From Ciona savignyi (taxonomy: Eukaryota; Chordata; Ascidiacea; Phlebobranchia; Cionidae), in the NCBI GenBank assembly GCA_000149265.1, contig CH002886.1:546519-610518 (forward strand): a stretch of DNA of 64,000 bases, in the 5' to 3' direction. The notes beneath the pieces are model-generated. The model worked only from the letters and a program-made list of their open reading frames with translations. It ran no database searches and was not told the origin of the DNA. The position numbers were made by a program, and so were the translations under genes. Positions 23,609-47,599 of this stretch are shown here, in pieces. Position 1 is the stretch's first letter; each line of letters starts with the position of its first letter.

Positions 23609-25738
23609 ATGCCTTTTAAGAAAAAACCCAAGCAAAACTTGAAGAAAGGAGATAATGTTGTTGTAACAATCGAAGAATTAATTCCAGATTGTCTTATTGT
23701 GTCACTTATTCTACAAAACAAGCGGTTTACGGGGGCACTTATGGACACAACAAAGAGGTATTTCAATATTGATTTTTAAAACAAAGTTTATGCACATGCT
23801 AGTAAAATATAACCTGTAGCCTAATGTAACAAGGATCATTTACTAACCCATTTGTTTCTTAAAATTAGGTTATTTGCATTTTGTATTTCGATAAAATCTT
23901 TTGTTTCAGTGGCGGCCCATATGGTGTCAAAGACAACCCCACTACGATAGATGAAGAGAAATTGGAAACGCGAAATTCACAAAGAACCGACACTCAGAAG
24001 TACAACCACAAAACCCCATTTCCGCCCCCCTTGCATACTCGCAAATCATACAAGTTTGACGTCCCACAACCTCCCATGAGAAATATTTTCCGTAGGGCAA
24101 GGAGATCGCGCCGCAAAGCTAAATTAAATTTAATTCAGTCGGGAAGGCGCGAACAACAACGACAGCGTGGCTGGAAGTTTCTCTCCCACAGTTCAGAATG
24201 TCAATGCGATGAATGTGTGCATGGGGTGCAGGATGAGAAGAGTGGAAGTTCGTCGATGGCAACAAAACGTCGCCTGAAACCCACAACGGAAAATGAGGCT
24301 TCAAACTCGAAAAGCAAACGGCTAAAGTTTCAGGACGACACCCCATCAACATCTGGTGATGATAGTGACGTAAAATCAAATGTTGTGTTAGAGAAAATGG
24401 AGTCTCCTTTAAAAACATTAATGCCCAGAAAAGCACAAACACAAAATAACAGAATGGCTCGAAGCCCAATGATAAAAATCACATTTAAATCCCCAGGTGG
24501 ACAAGGTAAAGTGTTCGAAATACCTTCCAGATTACACAACTCGCCAGTGAAAACTGTAAAGGTAGAAAGCCAAGATGTCAAACAAGAAACTAATGACACA
24601 AGATTAAAATCAACCTCAAAACAAGACAGGGCTCTAAAAGTTCTAAAACGAGCCAAAACACAACGTTTAAATAAAGTGGAAACAAAACCAAATCACCAAA
24701 GGCTAAATAGACGAAGCAATAATAACAAAAACTGCCATTTAAGAGTTCTTCTAGAACCATTAAGCCAAAAGTGTACAGGTCCGAAAACGGACCAACTTTG
24801 TCCTCCAAGTGTGGATATGTACCACCCGAAGAACTTAGTAGAGGTAAAAGAGCCACGGAAAATGACAAAACACTCATCCACACCCACTGAACCACAGTCA
24901 GACCCACAGAGTCACAGTATAACTGTCACAAGCTGTAAAACTCCAAATGGGGTGTTCACTCAGGGTGACGTTGTATGGGGTAAATTACGTGGCTACCCAT
25001 GGTGGCCAAGTCGAATTACAAAACTTACAACAACAAAAATTGACGGCAAAATTCTCCAACAACATGCAGAGGTTGGTTGGTTTCAATGCAAGACAAAGTC
25101 AGTCATCCCGCTTCGTAGCGTCCAGTCTTTTCACAAACACTTTAAGGAAAGGTAATAAAGTTTAATACACAATGTTTGAAAATAGTTGTTTTTACACACA
25201 AAAAACAGCTAGGGCTAAATCATCATGCATTCTGCAGATCTGCCAATCAGCATCTGCAAAATGAATGATTATTCACTAATACCCCTCTTGTATTCATTGT
25301 ATATTTTTAAGTTTGTGTTGTAATAGCCCATGTTACTAAGACTTTTCAGCTAAAGGTTTCAATGTATTAATCAAACAACCATCATCAATTCGATAGTGGC
25401 ACAAGTTTCTTTGCCCACCCGGTACAAACTGAAAATGTTATTAAATTAAACGGCAAATATATTGATTATTTTGTTTCAATGTTTTTTAATAAGAATTTTG
25501 ATCAAGTTTTGAAAATGTAAAACTGGCGATTTTGGATATTCTGTTGATTAGTTTTTTGGCACATGGTGTCTATATTCAAATTCAGAATGTCATTATGATT
25601 TGCAAAATCAAAACATATTTTCCAAGGTTTCAAAAGAACAAAAAAGGATCGTATAAGAAAGCTGTTGCTGCTGCCAATGAAGCATCCAAGGAAATATCTT
25701 CAGAAGTACGAAAATTAATATCACAATTTGAGACGTAA
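23609..25738 (+). CDS. PWWP2: PWWP2-type chromatin protein (PWWP2A/B orthologue), three exons, 500 aa
   Basis: PWWP2A/B proteins bind nucleosomes (H2A.Z, H3K36me3) and recruit deacetylase complexes. Exons: 23609-23757, 23910-25151, 25627-25738, phases consistent. Exon 1 codes a conserved N-terminal module (NVVVTIEELIPDCLIVSL, FTGALMDTTK), completed by SGGPYGVKD in exon 2; this pairing is characteristic of PWWP2 proteins. The middle is basic and disordered, with KR-rich patches (RRARRSRRKAKLN) likely to be nuclear signals, and a small Cys cluster CQCDEC. The PWWP domain starts at about residue 400 with GDVVWGKLRGYPWWPSRI, giving YPWWP in the aromatic-cage strand. The third exon closes with RFQKNKKGSYKKAVAAANEA and KLISQFET, matching the human C-terminus KKKGMYRKA...LLTQFE (from memory). 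A single ancestral PWWP2 is expected outside vertebrates. Confidence 0.88.
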
Positions 25739-27927
25739 ATTTTTTCCCAATTCTATTTTTCTGTGTTCATACCTTTAAGCATCTGATGTTTCTGCATTTC
25801 TTTTACTGAGTTGTTTTATTGTCCTAAAACATCAAATATTGCAATTTTAACATTTTAAAATTATTTAAAATCAGAGCCAAAGACAATTTCTTTTGCATTC
25901 AGTTAAAAGCATGCAATTTTCAGTGTTTGGAATTAAACTTCATTTCTGTTGTTTTTGTCTTTTAAGACGCAAAAAAAAATTATGGGGGTATGGTGATGAG
26001 ATAGAGCCTTGAAAATCTGATTTTAGATCAAAACCAGTCAATGGCTGGTGGCAATTAAAATATCAAAATTTCCTATCAAATACAAAACACTACAATAGCT
26101 CCAGTAAAGCTTTCCAGATTACATGCCTGATATTGGGCATAAGGTATTCTGATAATGGCCAGTGCAATAACTATACTGCATTTTTCAACCCAGTGTTAAA
26201 TAGCTCTAGGATTCTTAACAACTGCAGCCATCAACAGCAATGTTATTAAAAATTGTATTTTGTTTTTAAATACTGGTTTGTAAATGTAGAAAATAGCTAT
26301 GTTATGTGTACATTCTAATAAGTATAATGTAGGCCACCTACAATACTTATTGTAATGTTAATGCCACTAATTATTCTTTTTAATTGCTAAATATTTTCTG
26401 AAGTTATAAAGTCAAGGTGATGGTTGTTTTTTTAGGACAATTACAATGCTGTTAAGATGAACACAACCTGCATGTCATTATACAGTTACCCATTGAATAA
26501 TAATATTACTGTGCATCAGTTTTTCCCCCTGGCATTTGATTATCATTCTCCTAATATGAAATATTTTAGCTGTGCAACTGGTCAATTGAAGCCATTGTGT
26601 AACATAAAGTCATGTTTTCGTCATAAAACAGGAAGATGTAAAACCAGGCTTAAGGATAATCGTTTGAGACAATACATTGGAAAAGGATGTTTGTATTTAT
26701 TCCCATGAATGGGAAAACACAATCGGTCCTATTAACAGGCAATCACCGGAGTACCTTGCAATTTCCTAACCAGCATTCTCACACTGGTCTTCCATTGTAT
26801 CCACTTTCGGATTCAGAATCCATTGTATCCACTGTCGGATTATCACAGCTATTGCAGTATTTTGTATGTGATGGAAACTTTTCTTGATTTAGGTAGAATT
26901 CGTTATTCCACCGAGTTAAGGTGTTCGCTTAGTGCGTTGGCTAAGCACAAAACTGACTTTCTTCGAATACCCTTGGATTTAAACGCTCGAAAAACACCTA
27001 GCTATTCAGTCAAAAAACTAGTTAGGAATTGCTTAGATTGTATATTAAATTTTGTATTACAGCAAGAGATAAACCACCCGACCATTGTTATGGTGAAATA
27101 TTTTAATATTTGTCCAATCTTGTGTAAATGCTACCAGACAAATTCCTAGTTTTAACAGTCACAGTTGTGTCCTGGGTCAAGCACTCAGGATACCAGAAAT
27201 CCTGTATAGCCCTGCACGTGAGCTCCCGGTGGATTCAAATAGCCAATAAAAAAGTTTTAAAAAAATCATTGCTATATCTCTAGCAACCTGACGCATGCAG
27301 GATTATGACAAATTTATTGTTCATGGTGAGATTATTCTCATTATTAAATTTCACTAAGTTGACTATGGGCAGACCTAGTTTTTTAATACAATTACCACCC
27401 ATGGAAATATATATTAATTCACCATTCCACTGCAAATGCTCTAGAAGCAAGACCATAAGAATGAAAACATTTTATCGACACAAAATATTCTATGAAATTC
27501 TTTTATTCTGGAAGTAGCAATTGGCCCTTCTTCAAACAAGAGCACAACCAAGAAAAGCAAATTGAAACACAACGTTTTGGCGAATATAGGAGCACATTTT
27601 TGCAAAGTAAATGAAATGGATCGGAATATGGATTTGCAAAAGAATAACACAGGGAAACTACGAGTAAATGGTAAATATACAGCAAAAACTACCTATAATT
27701 GTTAGAATTGCACTTTATATATAAAGCAATTAAACATAGGTTAATAAGAAACAGCAGTACAAAACTATATTCTGCCAAAAAAATGAGTTCTCCAGTTACT
27801 TGATTGTGCTTAATACAGCAGCCTTTCATTTAAAAACTTCTTTTATACACTAGTCTCACAAATATATATATATATATGATCTAATTTAAACTTTACATTT
27901 TTTCAAAGATTTTTTAGGTGAAACCTT
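25739..27927. other. Spacer between convergent PWWP2 and NT5C2
   Basis: The two genes face each other here. The stretch holds their 3' ends and old SINE DNA but no gene. SINE traces: sense-oriented at about 26025-26180 (CACTACAATAGCTCCAGTAA), reverse-oriented at about 26690-26960 (TTATTCCCATGAATGGGAAA, AGCTATTGCAGTATTTTGTA) and a sense piece at about 27155-27200 (TTGTGTCCTGGGTCAAGCAC). Small open frames here follow no known family. Confidence 0.5.
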
Positions 27928-40305
<12,378 letters not shown>

Positions 40306-41246
40306 TTGGCCCGTATGGAAAGTACGTCAATTTTCGCCGAGATCTCGAGTGTGCACACGCCAAATATTTAAGTGTGCAAACGTCCAAGAGTGCACACTTC
40401 AAGTGTGCACAAAATCTCCTTTTTATTACTATTTTGTAAAAATCTTAAACAAACATATTATTCTATTCTAAATCTATCTTGTCCATCAGCTAACATATCT
40501 ATCTTTGTAACAAAAAACGTACTGACAGTGAATTACCCGAGGTTCAGAGGTAGGTTTACAGGTTTGTCGGAAATTATACGATGTTTATACTGCCATTTCG
40601 CGAGCGTGTGTGAAATTACCCAAGTGTGCAAAGACGCAGGGGAAAAAAGAGTGTGCAGCTGCCGTACTTTCCATACTGGTGGCTTGGCCCACGGACTCCT
40701 TTTTTGGGTATTGGCGCAAAAAACTCCAAAAATCATGCTGGCGTGGCATATTGGACTTTCTTTCATTTATGTTAGTATTTTTAATACTTTAAGCTTTATA
40801 TTTCAAAGTTTTAATTAAAATGATGCAACTTCGTTTGTGGTGGCGCAAATTAGTACTGCTGGCGTGGCGCAAAATATAGGTTAAAAAAAATGGCGCAAAA
40901 TCCGGCGCAGAGAAAACGANNNNNNNNNNNNNNNNNNNNNNNNNNNNNNNNNNNNNNNNNNNNNNNNNNNNNNNNNNNNNNNNNNNNNNNNNNNNNNNNN
41001 NNNNNNNNNNNNNNNNNNNNNNNNNNNNNNNNNNNNNNNNNNNNNNNNNNNNNNNNNNNNNNNNNNNNNNNNNNNNNNNNNNNNNNNNNNNNNNNNNNNN
41101 NNNNNNNNNNNNNAGTAATAAAAGGGAGAATTTTTGCACACTTGAAGTGTGCACTGTTGGACGTTTGCACACTGTCACACTTAAATATTTGGAGTGTGCA
41201 CACTCGAGATCTCGGCGAAAATTGACGTACTTTCCATAGGGGCCAA
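40306..41246. mobile_element. Long-TIR (foldback-like) DNA element containing an assembly gap
   Basis: Left arm 40306-40430 and right arm 41114-41246 are inverted copies beginning TTGGCCCGTATGGAAAGTAC (left) and TTGGCCCCTATGGAAAGTAC (right arm, reverse strand). Both continue GTCAATTTTCGCCGAGATCT, CGAGTGTGCACAC and several GTGTGCA blocks. A third, inverted relic of the tip lies inside at about 40663-40700 (CGTACTTTCCATACTGG), suggesting a nested or compound structure. No transposase frame is visible and no target duplication was recognised. About 194 N fall inside. Confidence 0.8.
40920..41113. other. Assembly gap, 194 N
   Basis: Run of N inside the long-TIR element, ending where its right arm begins. 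Confidence 0.99.
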
Positions 41247-41621
41247 CAGGGATTTAACTCAGTTTAAATAAATTGGTTAATTTTAGTTCCAAAAACTATA
41301 AAAAAAAACAACCTAAAAACGCATTTTTAATACACCAGGTATGAAACAAACAATTGAAAAAATCTCTGATGTGCAGTTGCCATATATTGCAATATAGCCT
41401 ATTCAAAAACAAAATATAGAGCTTACTCGACTGTACTAACATCCAACTAAGGATTTGGAATCCATTTAAAATGCCTACACTTCGCTGTCCACGCTTGTTT
41501 ACAGCTGTAAATAAATTCAACACAGCACGGCGAATAAAGTTATATTCATATGCATAAGTGCCATGGCAAACTGGTGTTGGGAACATGAATCAACTCAGCT
41601 GATCCTTTGTCGTAGCTTTTG

Positions 41622-42511
41622 GGTAAGCACTTAATGTACATCAAACTGAGGCTACAGCTGATCGACATTTGTGACGTCATACAGTAGCTTATGGGAACTC
41701 CTGATGTATTATGGGTAATTTTTTTCCTAGGAGAGAGTTGTTCATGCGAAACGACAAGTAACTTGTAGGAAACACATGGGTGTATTAGTGGATTATATCT
41801 ACCGGTATATATCTAGCGCGCTTCTGTATGAAGATGTTAAAACATTTCGAAATGTGATGGGTGCTAAACCAAATGCTGGGTATTCAGTGGTGTGCTTAGT
41901 CTATGCACTGCACACACTATTTATTCTATGAAACTGCACACACTATTTGCGTGAAAACTAACTCTAAGCCTGAACCCCAACCCTAACGCTAATCTCTACC
42001 TGAACACCAATCCTAACCCAATCAGTCAACCATGGGGTTATTGTGCATTGGTATTGATATAATACCGGTATTAAATTTGCGGTAGCCTACCTCTAAATAC
42101 TACAGGATCGCTTGGATTGCATGGATCGCTTACTATACTGCGTAATTACAAAAGCCATGATATTAATGTTAGGGTTGGGGTTAAAGTTAGTTCTGGGGTT
42201 GAGATTAGTGTTAGGGACAGGGTGAGAATTACTTTCCATAGCAATCTAAGTGAATCAAGCGCTCCAAGCGATCCCGTAGTATTTAGAGGCACCCTTTAAT
42301 TTGTGAATTTTCTGGATATTGATCAAGGAGATGCGGTTTTAAAATCATCTTTGCCGATATACAGTTTGAAAAGAAGAGAATCGGCCTAAAAAAAGAAAAA
42401 AAGATTTAAAAAAATTACCCATAATACATCAGGAGTTCCCATAAGCTACTGTATGACGTCACAAATGTCGATCAGCTGTAGCCTCAGTTTGATGTACATT
42501 AAGTGCTTACC
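41622..42511. repeat. 104-bp perfect inverted repeat around a 680-bp spacer
   Basis: Arms 41622-41725 and 42408-42511 read as exact reverse complements over 104 bp by eye, starting GGTAAGCACTTAATGTACAT and ending ATTATGGGTAATTTTTTT. They contain an E-box CAGCTG and the palindrome TGACGTCA. Weaker similarity extends outward to about 41585 and 42550. The spacer holds a smaller nested inverted-repeat element and telomere-like CCCTAAC tracts. A diverged copy of the arm lies at 55282-55355. Confidence 0.88.
42088..42297. mobile_element. Nested MITE-like element, about 210 bp
   Basis: Terminal inverted repeats CCTCTAAATACTACAGGATC (42091-42110) and the complementary GATCCCGTAGTATTTAGAGG (about 42273-42292), with GCTTGGA continuing inward on each side. 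The interior includes TTAGGGTTGGGGTTAAAG-like DNA. It lies inside the spacer of the larger inverted repeat. Confidence 0.65.
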
Positions 42512-42924
42512 TAGCTTTTGTTGTCATCCAAACAGCTGATCGAATCACTCATGCAAATCAATTGCGTAATCACCTGTAGTCAAGCGTAAGGAGAAATATT
42601 TCCAATATTTTAGCTCCCCATAAAAACATCATAATAACAATTAAACGGATAATCTCTATACTATAGTATTGATATAGTAAATCTTTTAAGTTTTTGGGCA
42701 CTTGGTGCATAGGTTTGGAAAACAATTAGTTAAAGTAGACAATGTATAATTAAATAAAATCCTAGTTTATGCTTATTCGGTTGCACCGAAGTCATGATTG
42801 CCGTTTGATATCTACCATCTATTATACTAAATGTAAATCGTGGGAACGTGGAATTCTGACGATATATAGCTAGTTATCTGTCATGTGTTATGATCACTGA
42901 ACTATGGAATTAATGATTATGATA

Positions 42925-43150
42925 GTTATTTTTTATGCCTGTAAACGGGAAAACGCAAGGGGTGTTATCACACCTGAACTCTGTTTATCTCACGAGTTAC
43001 CGGAGCTATTACAGTGTGTTGTTATTGCGATGTTTCTTCAATTTTTGTACAACACATTATTTCAGTGATTTAAGGCGATGGACGCGTGCCTTCCCAAACG
43101 ACACCACTAAGAGCAATTCAGGTGCTCCTTCTTTTATCGATGCCCGAAAA
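42925..43150 (-). repeat. SINE family A copy, 5'-truncated or degraded
   Basis: Reverse-oriented: GTAAACGGGAAAACGCAAGG, GTGTTATCACACC, GAGTTACCGGAGCTATTACA, GTGTGTTGTTATTGCGATGT. The head part past about 43090 is barely recognisable. Confidence 0.6.
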
Positions 43151-45125
43151 ACTTATTTTGGTTATGGGTTAATCCAGCACTGTCATAAAGTGTATCATGA
43201 AAATTGGTATTGTACGGGAGCCTATTTTACCGATACAAAATTTCAATTATTATTTAGTGAAACTTTTTTTTTTATTGAAAAGATTTTATTTAAACGATTA
43301 CGTATTTGGAACCTCAATTAAAAAATAATACTTGTAGCAACCTGACACGTTTGTGTAATAACCTGATCAACTATTGACCTTCTAGCTAGAACAAAATTAT
43401 GGCGTGGATTTTGGAAAAAAAACGTAAAATTATGAATCATATTTGGATTCTATATATATTCGCTAATAACACGGTATATATTGAATTCCTTATCTCATTA
43501 AAATTCGAACGGATCGAGGTTCGGCGAAATGTGTTATAAGTTTTTTAAAAATTAGTCTTTTTAAACTTTTGTTTTTCTTCTAAGTCTCAGCAAGCATTTT
43601 TGTTTAATGATATTCATCACATCGAATTGCTATTTTATATCTTCACTTGTGCTGCAGGTTTTATTTATTTTTGTTAACAAGTAACAAAGCTGTTATAACA
43701 AAAAATCCGTTATATATCCACATATTCACTTAAACCTCGATACATGCTTAATGACGCTGATAATTACGTATTTTAGTGGGAAATTCGCCTTATTAGTTAG
43801 AATTCAGGGGGCACGACTCGATTGTTTATTTTGATAGGAGTTACAAAACTGATCGATTAAAGTTTTAATTATATATCTAAGCATTTAGAATAACAATTGT
43901 CCCTTCAAAAGCCCGTAGAAGCGATTTCTTGTGGTTTATGGGTATCTGTGGGGGTTACTATGAAACATTTTTTTTTAAATTGGGTTAATCGGCCTTACCA
44001 ATCCTGAGTGTAAAAAAATGCGTACAGTTGTCAATGATATGGCGGGAGTAGTATAACAAATTTCCACATGCCGCTTTACGAATAATTGACATATTTTCAA
44101 ACATAACTAATGTGCTTGTTTCACGGTAATACCTCACGATCTGCTGTCCTAATGAATAACTCGTTTCCGCAAACGTCATCAAAATATTTCCGGCACTCCA
44201 ATTGCGTTTAAATTTTACTTCCGGCGAACTTTTTATGCAGCAACGTCACCTTGCCTGCCGTTGTGCAATAATGATAGATTACACTGTCTACAGTCTCCGA
44301 ACTTTAAATTTGTGTTCCGTTTTTTTAAAACCATGGGTTAAAATCCAGACCGGGTTTGAAGAACCAGGGGTTCTGTTTTTCTCTGTTAAATCTAAGCTGG
44401 GTTTTACTAATTACACCACTAAATTACCGTATTTCAAGAATAAGGATTCCTGCAAATAAAATTTCCAGTGACAAGTTTGATTGTATTATAAACACTTTTC
44501 GAACGATTTCATCAAACAGGTACTTTGGGAGAAACGTCAGTTCTAAATCCACTCCGCGGGCCATTGGTTGAGGAGGCTGAACATATTTGAATTTTAACTT
44601 GTTCCATTGCCGACACTGCTTTTTTACAAACTTTTCCAGGTCTATCTCTAATCATCCAGCGTTTAATCGTTGTACTTTCAAATAGATGATTGTATTTATA
44701 GAAATTTACAACTCACCAGGACCACATAAACTCCCCACAAAGTCATGTAACATATCTTTAATAAAACACACACCGAACAAAATGTTTTATAAATAAAAGA
44801 AACACTTTTTCCATATTTGCCAGGAAAAGTCTCTAAAGCAGAATTGCTAAATACATGACAGATAGAAAGTATTATACGTGATGGGGAAACAAACAAAAAC
44901 ATGTTTTTGGGTTTTAAAAATAAAGAAACAATTAATGCAACGGAAATTGAAACAAACATAATATCGCTGGATCAAATTAAAATTTGAAATCTGATACACG
45001 AACATGCGAATACTTGGAAAATAAATTGACCACGTAACCTGTGACGTACACGGATTTTCTTGCACGCAAGGGGAATTCCCCGACTAGAGGCAGGAACTTA
45101 CGAAGAACATTCGCCCCGTGAACGG
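43151..45125. other. Non-coding stretch before the ShKT gene pair
   Basis: AT-rich DNA with short chance frames only; nothing recognised until the TATA box at 45126. Confidence 0.5.
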
Positions 45126-45133
45126 TATATAAG
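45126..45133 (+). promoter_or_regulatory. TATA box of first ShKT gene
   Basis: TATATAAG lies 66-73 bp before the start codon at 45199, a normal distance for a short 5' leader. The second ShKT gene has TATATAA at a similar distance, supporting a conserved core promoter. Confidence 0.6.
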
Positions 45134-45198
45134 TAAGAGATCTTGGCTCATAATCATATCTTCGGACTAGCATTTCATTGTTATACAAGCTCAAGAAA

Positions 45199-46305
45199 AT
45201 GAACTCCAAAGTGGTTTTGTGTATAAGTCTTCTGGTTCTTTGGACGCAAGAAGTGAAGCCCAACAGAATCCCATGTGGTGAGACTAAACTTTTTACAAGA
45301 CCATTTTTTTATAATAATCACAGTTTTGTTCGTTTTACTAAAACTAATTTAATGGGACAAGACATCGGACTAGACTTAGTGATAATTTAAAAAGTTTTAA
45401 CATGACGGTCAACACAAGATAATTTTTCGATTACCAGTGTTATTACGTCAACCGTTACCACTTTTAGTGGTGTTATGTAGCTTATATCTATTTCCAAGGT
45501 GATGTAAAAATTGATGTCTACAGAATCGTGCCGTGACAACCAGCCTGCCATGTGTGGAACCGCAACTTTAGTTGGAATGTGCAACATGCAGTCAGTTAAA
45601 CTCATCTGCCCGTTGTCATGTCGCGTTTGTCGGCCTTGCCCGCCTCGATGTACCAGTAAGTCCGACGTACCTGTAAAAATACTTTGCTATTTAACTTTGA
45701 CCAACATAACTTTCATTTGAAACACTTCTTTAGACAATTGCTTCGATACGAATCACTTCTGCGCTTACCTGGTGCCCACACATGGGTGCAATCGAGTAGG
45801 ATATCTATGTCGGAAATCCTTGCAGGCTTTGTGATACAGTGTTTCAATGTGTCCAGTAACAACAACACCCCCTCCTACCACCACCGAGGCAACCACGCAA
45901 GAAATCGCTCTTCCTTGTGAACCCGACCCTGAAAGTAAGATAGATTGGATTTTAAAGTTAATATTTATCGCTGCATTATTTTGGGAGGAGAAGTTTAAAA
46001 TGCATTAGTAACATAGCTAGTGATGCTCTCACCCTACTTTGCTAAGAAGGACCTTGCGTATTGTATAACGCTTAAAAAGGACCAAATTAGAAACAATATG
46101 CTAAACGAAGTTATTTAATAAATTTTGACCTTATGCAGGATGCGTGGACGATTACGACGTTTGCGAGTATTGGCGAAAAGACGGTTACTGCGAAGCACAA
46201 AATAGACATGGCGATAGCGTACGAAAACATTGCAGAAGTACGTGTCGCATTTGTGTCCGATGTGATTTGGTTTATGGGACCACGCCAAGTCCGACACTTC
46301 CTTGA
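45199..46305 (+). CDS. Secreted Cys-rich protein with three ShKT-type modules (copy 1), possibly non-functional
   Basis: Four exons: 45199-45277, 45524-45655, 45734-45934, 46139-46305. Exon 1 codes a signal peptide (MNSKVVLCISLLVLW...). Exons 2, 3 and 4 each code one six-cysteine module: ESCRDNQPAMC...CPLSCRVC; NCFDTNHFCAYLV...; and CVDDYDVCEYWRKDGYC...HCRSTCRIC. The last is the clearest ShKT (ShK-like) domain. A Thr/Pro-rich linker (VTTTPPPTTTEATT) follows module 2. All introns are phase 1, so each module sits on a symmetric 1-1 exon. ShKT domains occur in many secreted metazoan proteins, such as enzyme tails, immune and matrix proteins; venom function is not implied. The frame of this copy looks interrupted in the third exon, so it may be a pseudogene, or the assembly may be wrong there. 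Confidence 0.65.
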
Positions 46306-47537
46306 GCGAACACCTTCTTTACAGTGATTTATTTTTATTTATTTATTTGCGAACAATTGCGCGGTGGTTAAAGTGTCGCCAGAAAATTAAAAAAATGAAT
46401 TGTTTTAATTTCTATTGCTCACTATATCGTGGTGGTCATGACCCAGTAGTTTCTATTACAGGATTTATTGATTTAACCGTCGGAAAAGCAGGCGCGTAGT
46501 CTAAACAAGTAATTAACTTAATATATTGCAATGCGTTCCTGGGCAGACATTCGCCAGTGTCCTGACTGGCTAATATCTTTATTTTTCGTTAAAAGTTTAC
46601 CACATTGGTATATATTAAAAAAAACTGACAATTACGGCAAAGCTTTAATAATTAAGAATCGTTAGTGCAAAATACTGTATGTAAAATACATTGTGTGATA
46701 TATATATATATATGAATTTAATCTGAAATTCTTATATTCTCATATACATGAATAAATAAATACCACAAAACGTTTATCTAACCCCTTTCCTAAAGTGGCG
46801 TTCTGTAAGAGGTGACGCTCAGCGGTTTTACGGCATAGTGTAATATGTTTATTGGCAGACACTTGATTCTCTAAGGTGAGATTATTGGAAACAATGTTTT
46901 TGAATAGATTTTTTACCCAGGAAAGCAGAGAGAAAGTTTCTAAAGATGTACGAGTATGCATATAAGGATTTAGTGGACAGTGGAAATTGTCTTAACAGCA
47001 TTACAAAGAATAAGTTTTTTAGTATTATAATCGACATTATACAACGTAACACGTTTTACCAGCAGGCAATATATTCTGCAATCTCGGGAATACATAGAAA
47101 TATCGTAATCTGCCTTACAAGCAGATCTGTTTTAGTTAAGTTCGAAAAGAAGCTAAATTCTTCATGTCTTCCTTATTGCCATCCATGGCGGCCATTCGAA
47201 AACCTCTTTATCTCAGAACGCAAACACAAAATTAGTTCTTTAACACGAGAACCTATTAGTTTCTGATTATACAAACATATACTAAACAGTTAAAAAGTGT
47301 AACTTTAAAATGTGGGGATGGTGGTTAGAACAATTTAGTTTAACCAATTTTTGCCCAAGTCTTCGAAAAAGACATATATATAAAACAATGATGTAATGTC
47401 TGAAGCATATACCCTTCTATTTACCATAAACAAAATGAGAGAATATTTTCAACACAAAACGCATTTAAATAATTTATAAATACTTTAGAATACTTTATTT
47501 AGCAACGACTATAACTCATTAACATCTTGGCTAAACT
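46306..47537. other. Spacer between the two ShKT genes
   Basis: AT-rich, without a recognisable gene; contains short chance frames and (TA)n at about 46700. Confidence 0.5.
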
Positions 47538-47544
47538 TATATAA
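47538..47544 (+). promoter_or_regulatory. TATA box of second ShKT gene
   Basis: TATATAA about 56-62 bp before the start at 47600, at nearly the same distance as in the first copy. Confidence 0.5.
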
Positions 47545-47599
47545 CTTCAAAGAAACGCATTTCGTGTGCAGATGTTTAGAGCTCTAAAAGTCCAAGATA

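Noticed and set aside
24119-24907. Antisense open frames of over 100 codons opposite PWWP2
   Set aside because: Shadow frames of the long PWWP2 exon, hydrophobic because they oppose Lys/Asn-rich codons.
40789-41225. Several open frames across the second gap
   Set aside because: Artefacts of 194 N inside a repeat element.
41950-42240. Interstitial telomere
   Set aside because: The CCCTAAC/GTTAGGG words are degenerate and short and lie inside inverted-repeat elements.
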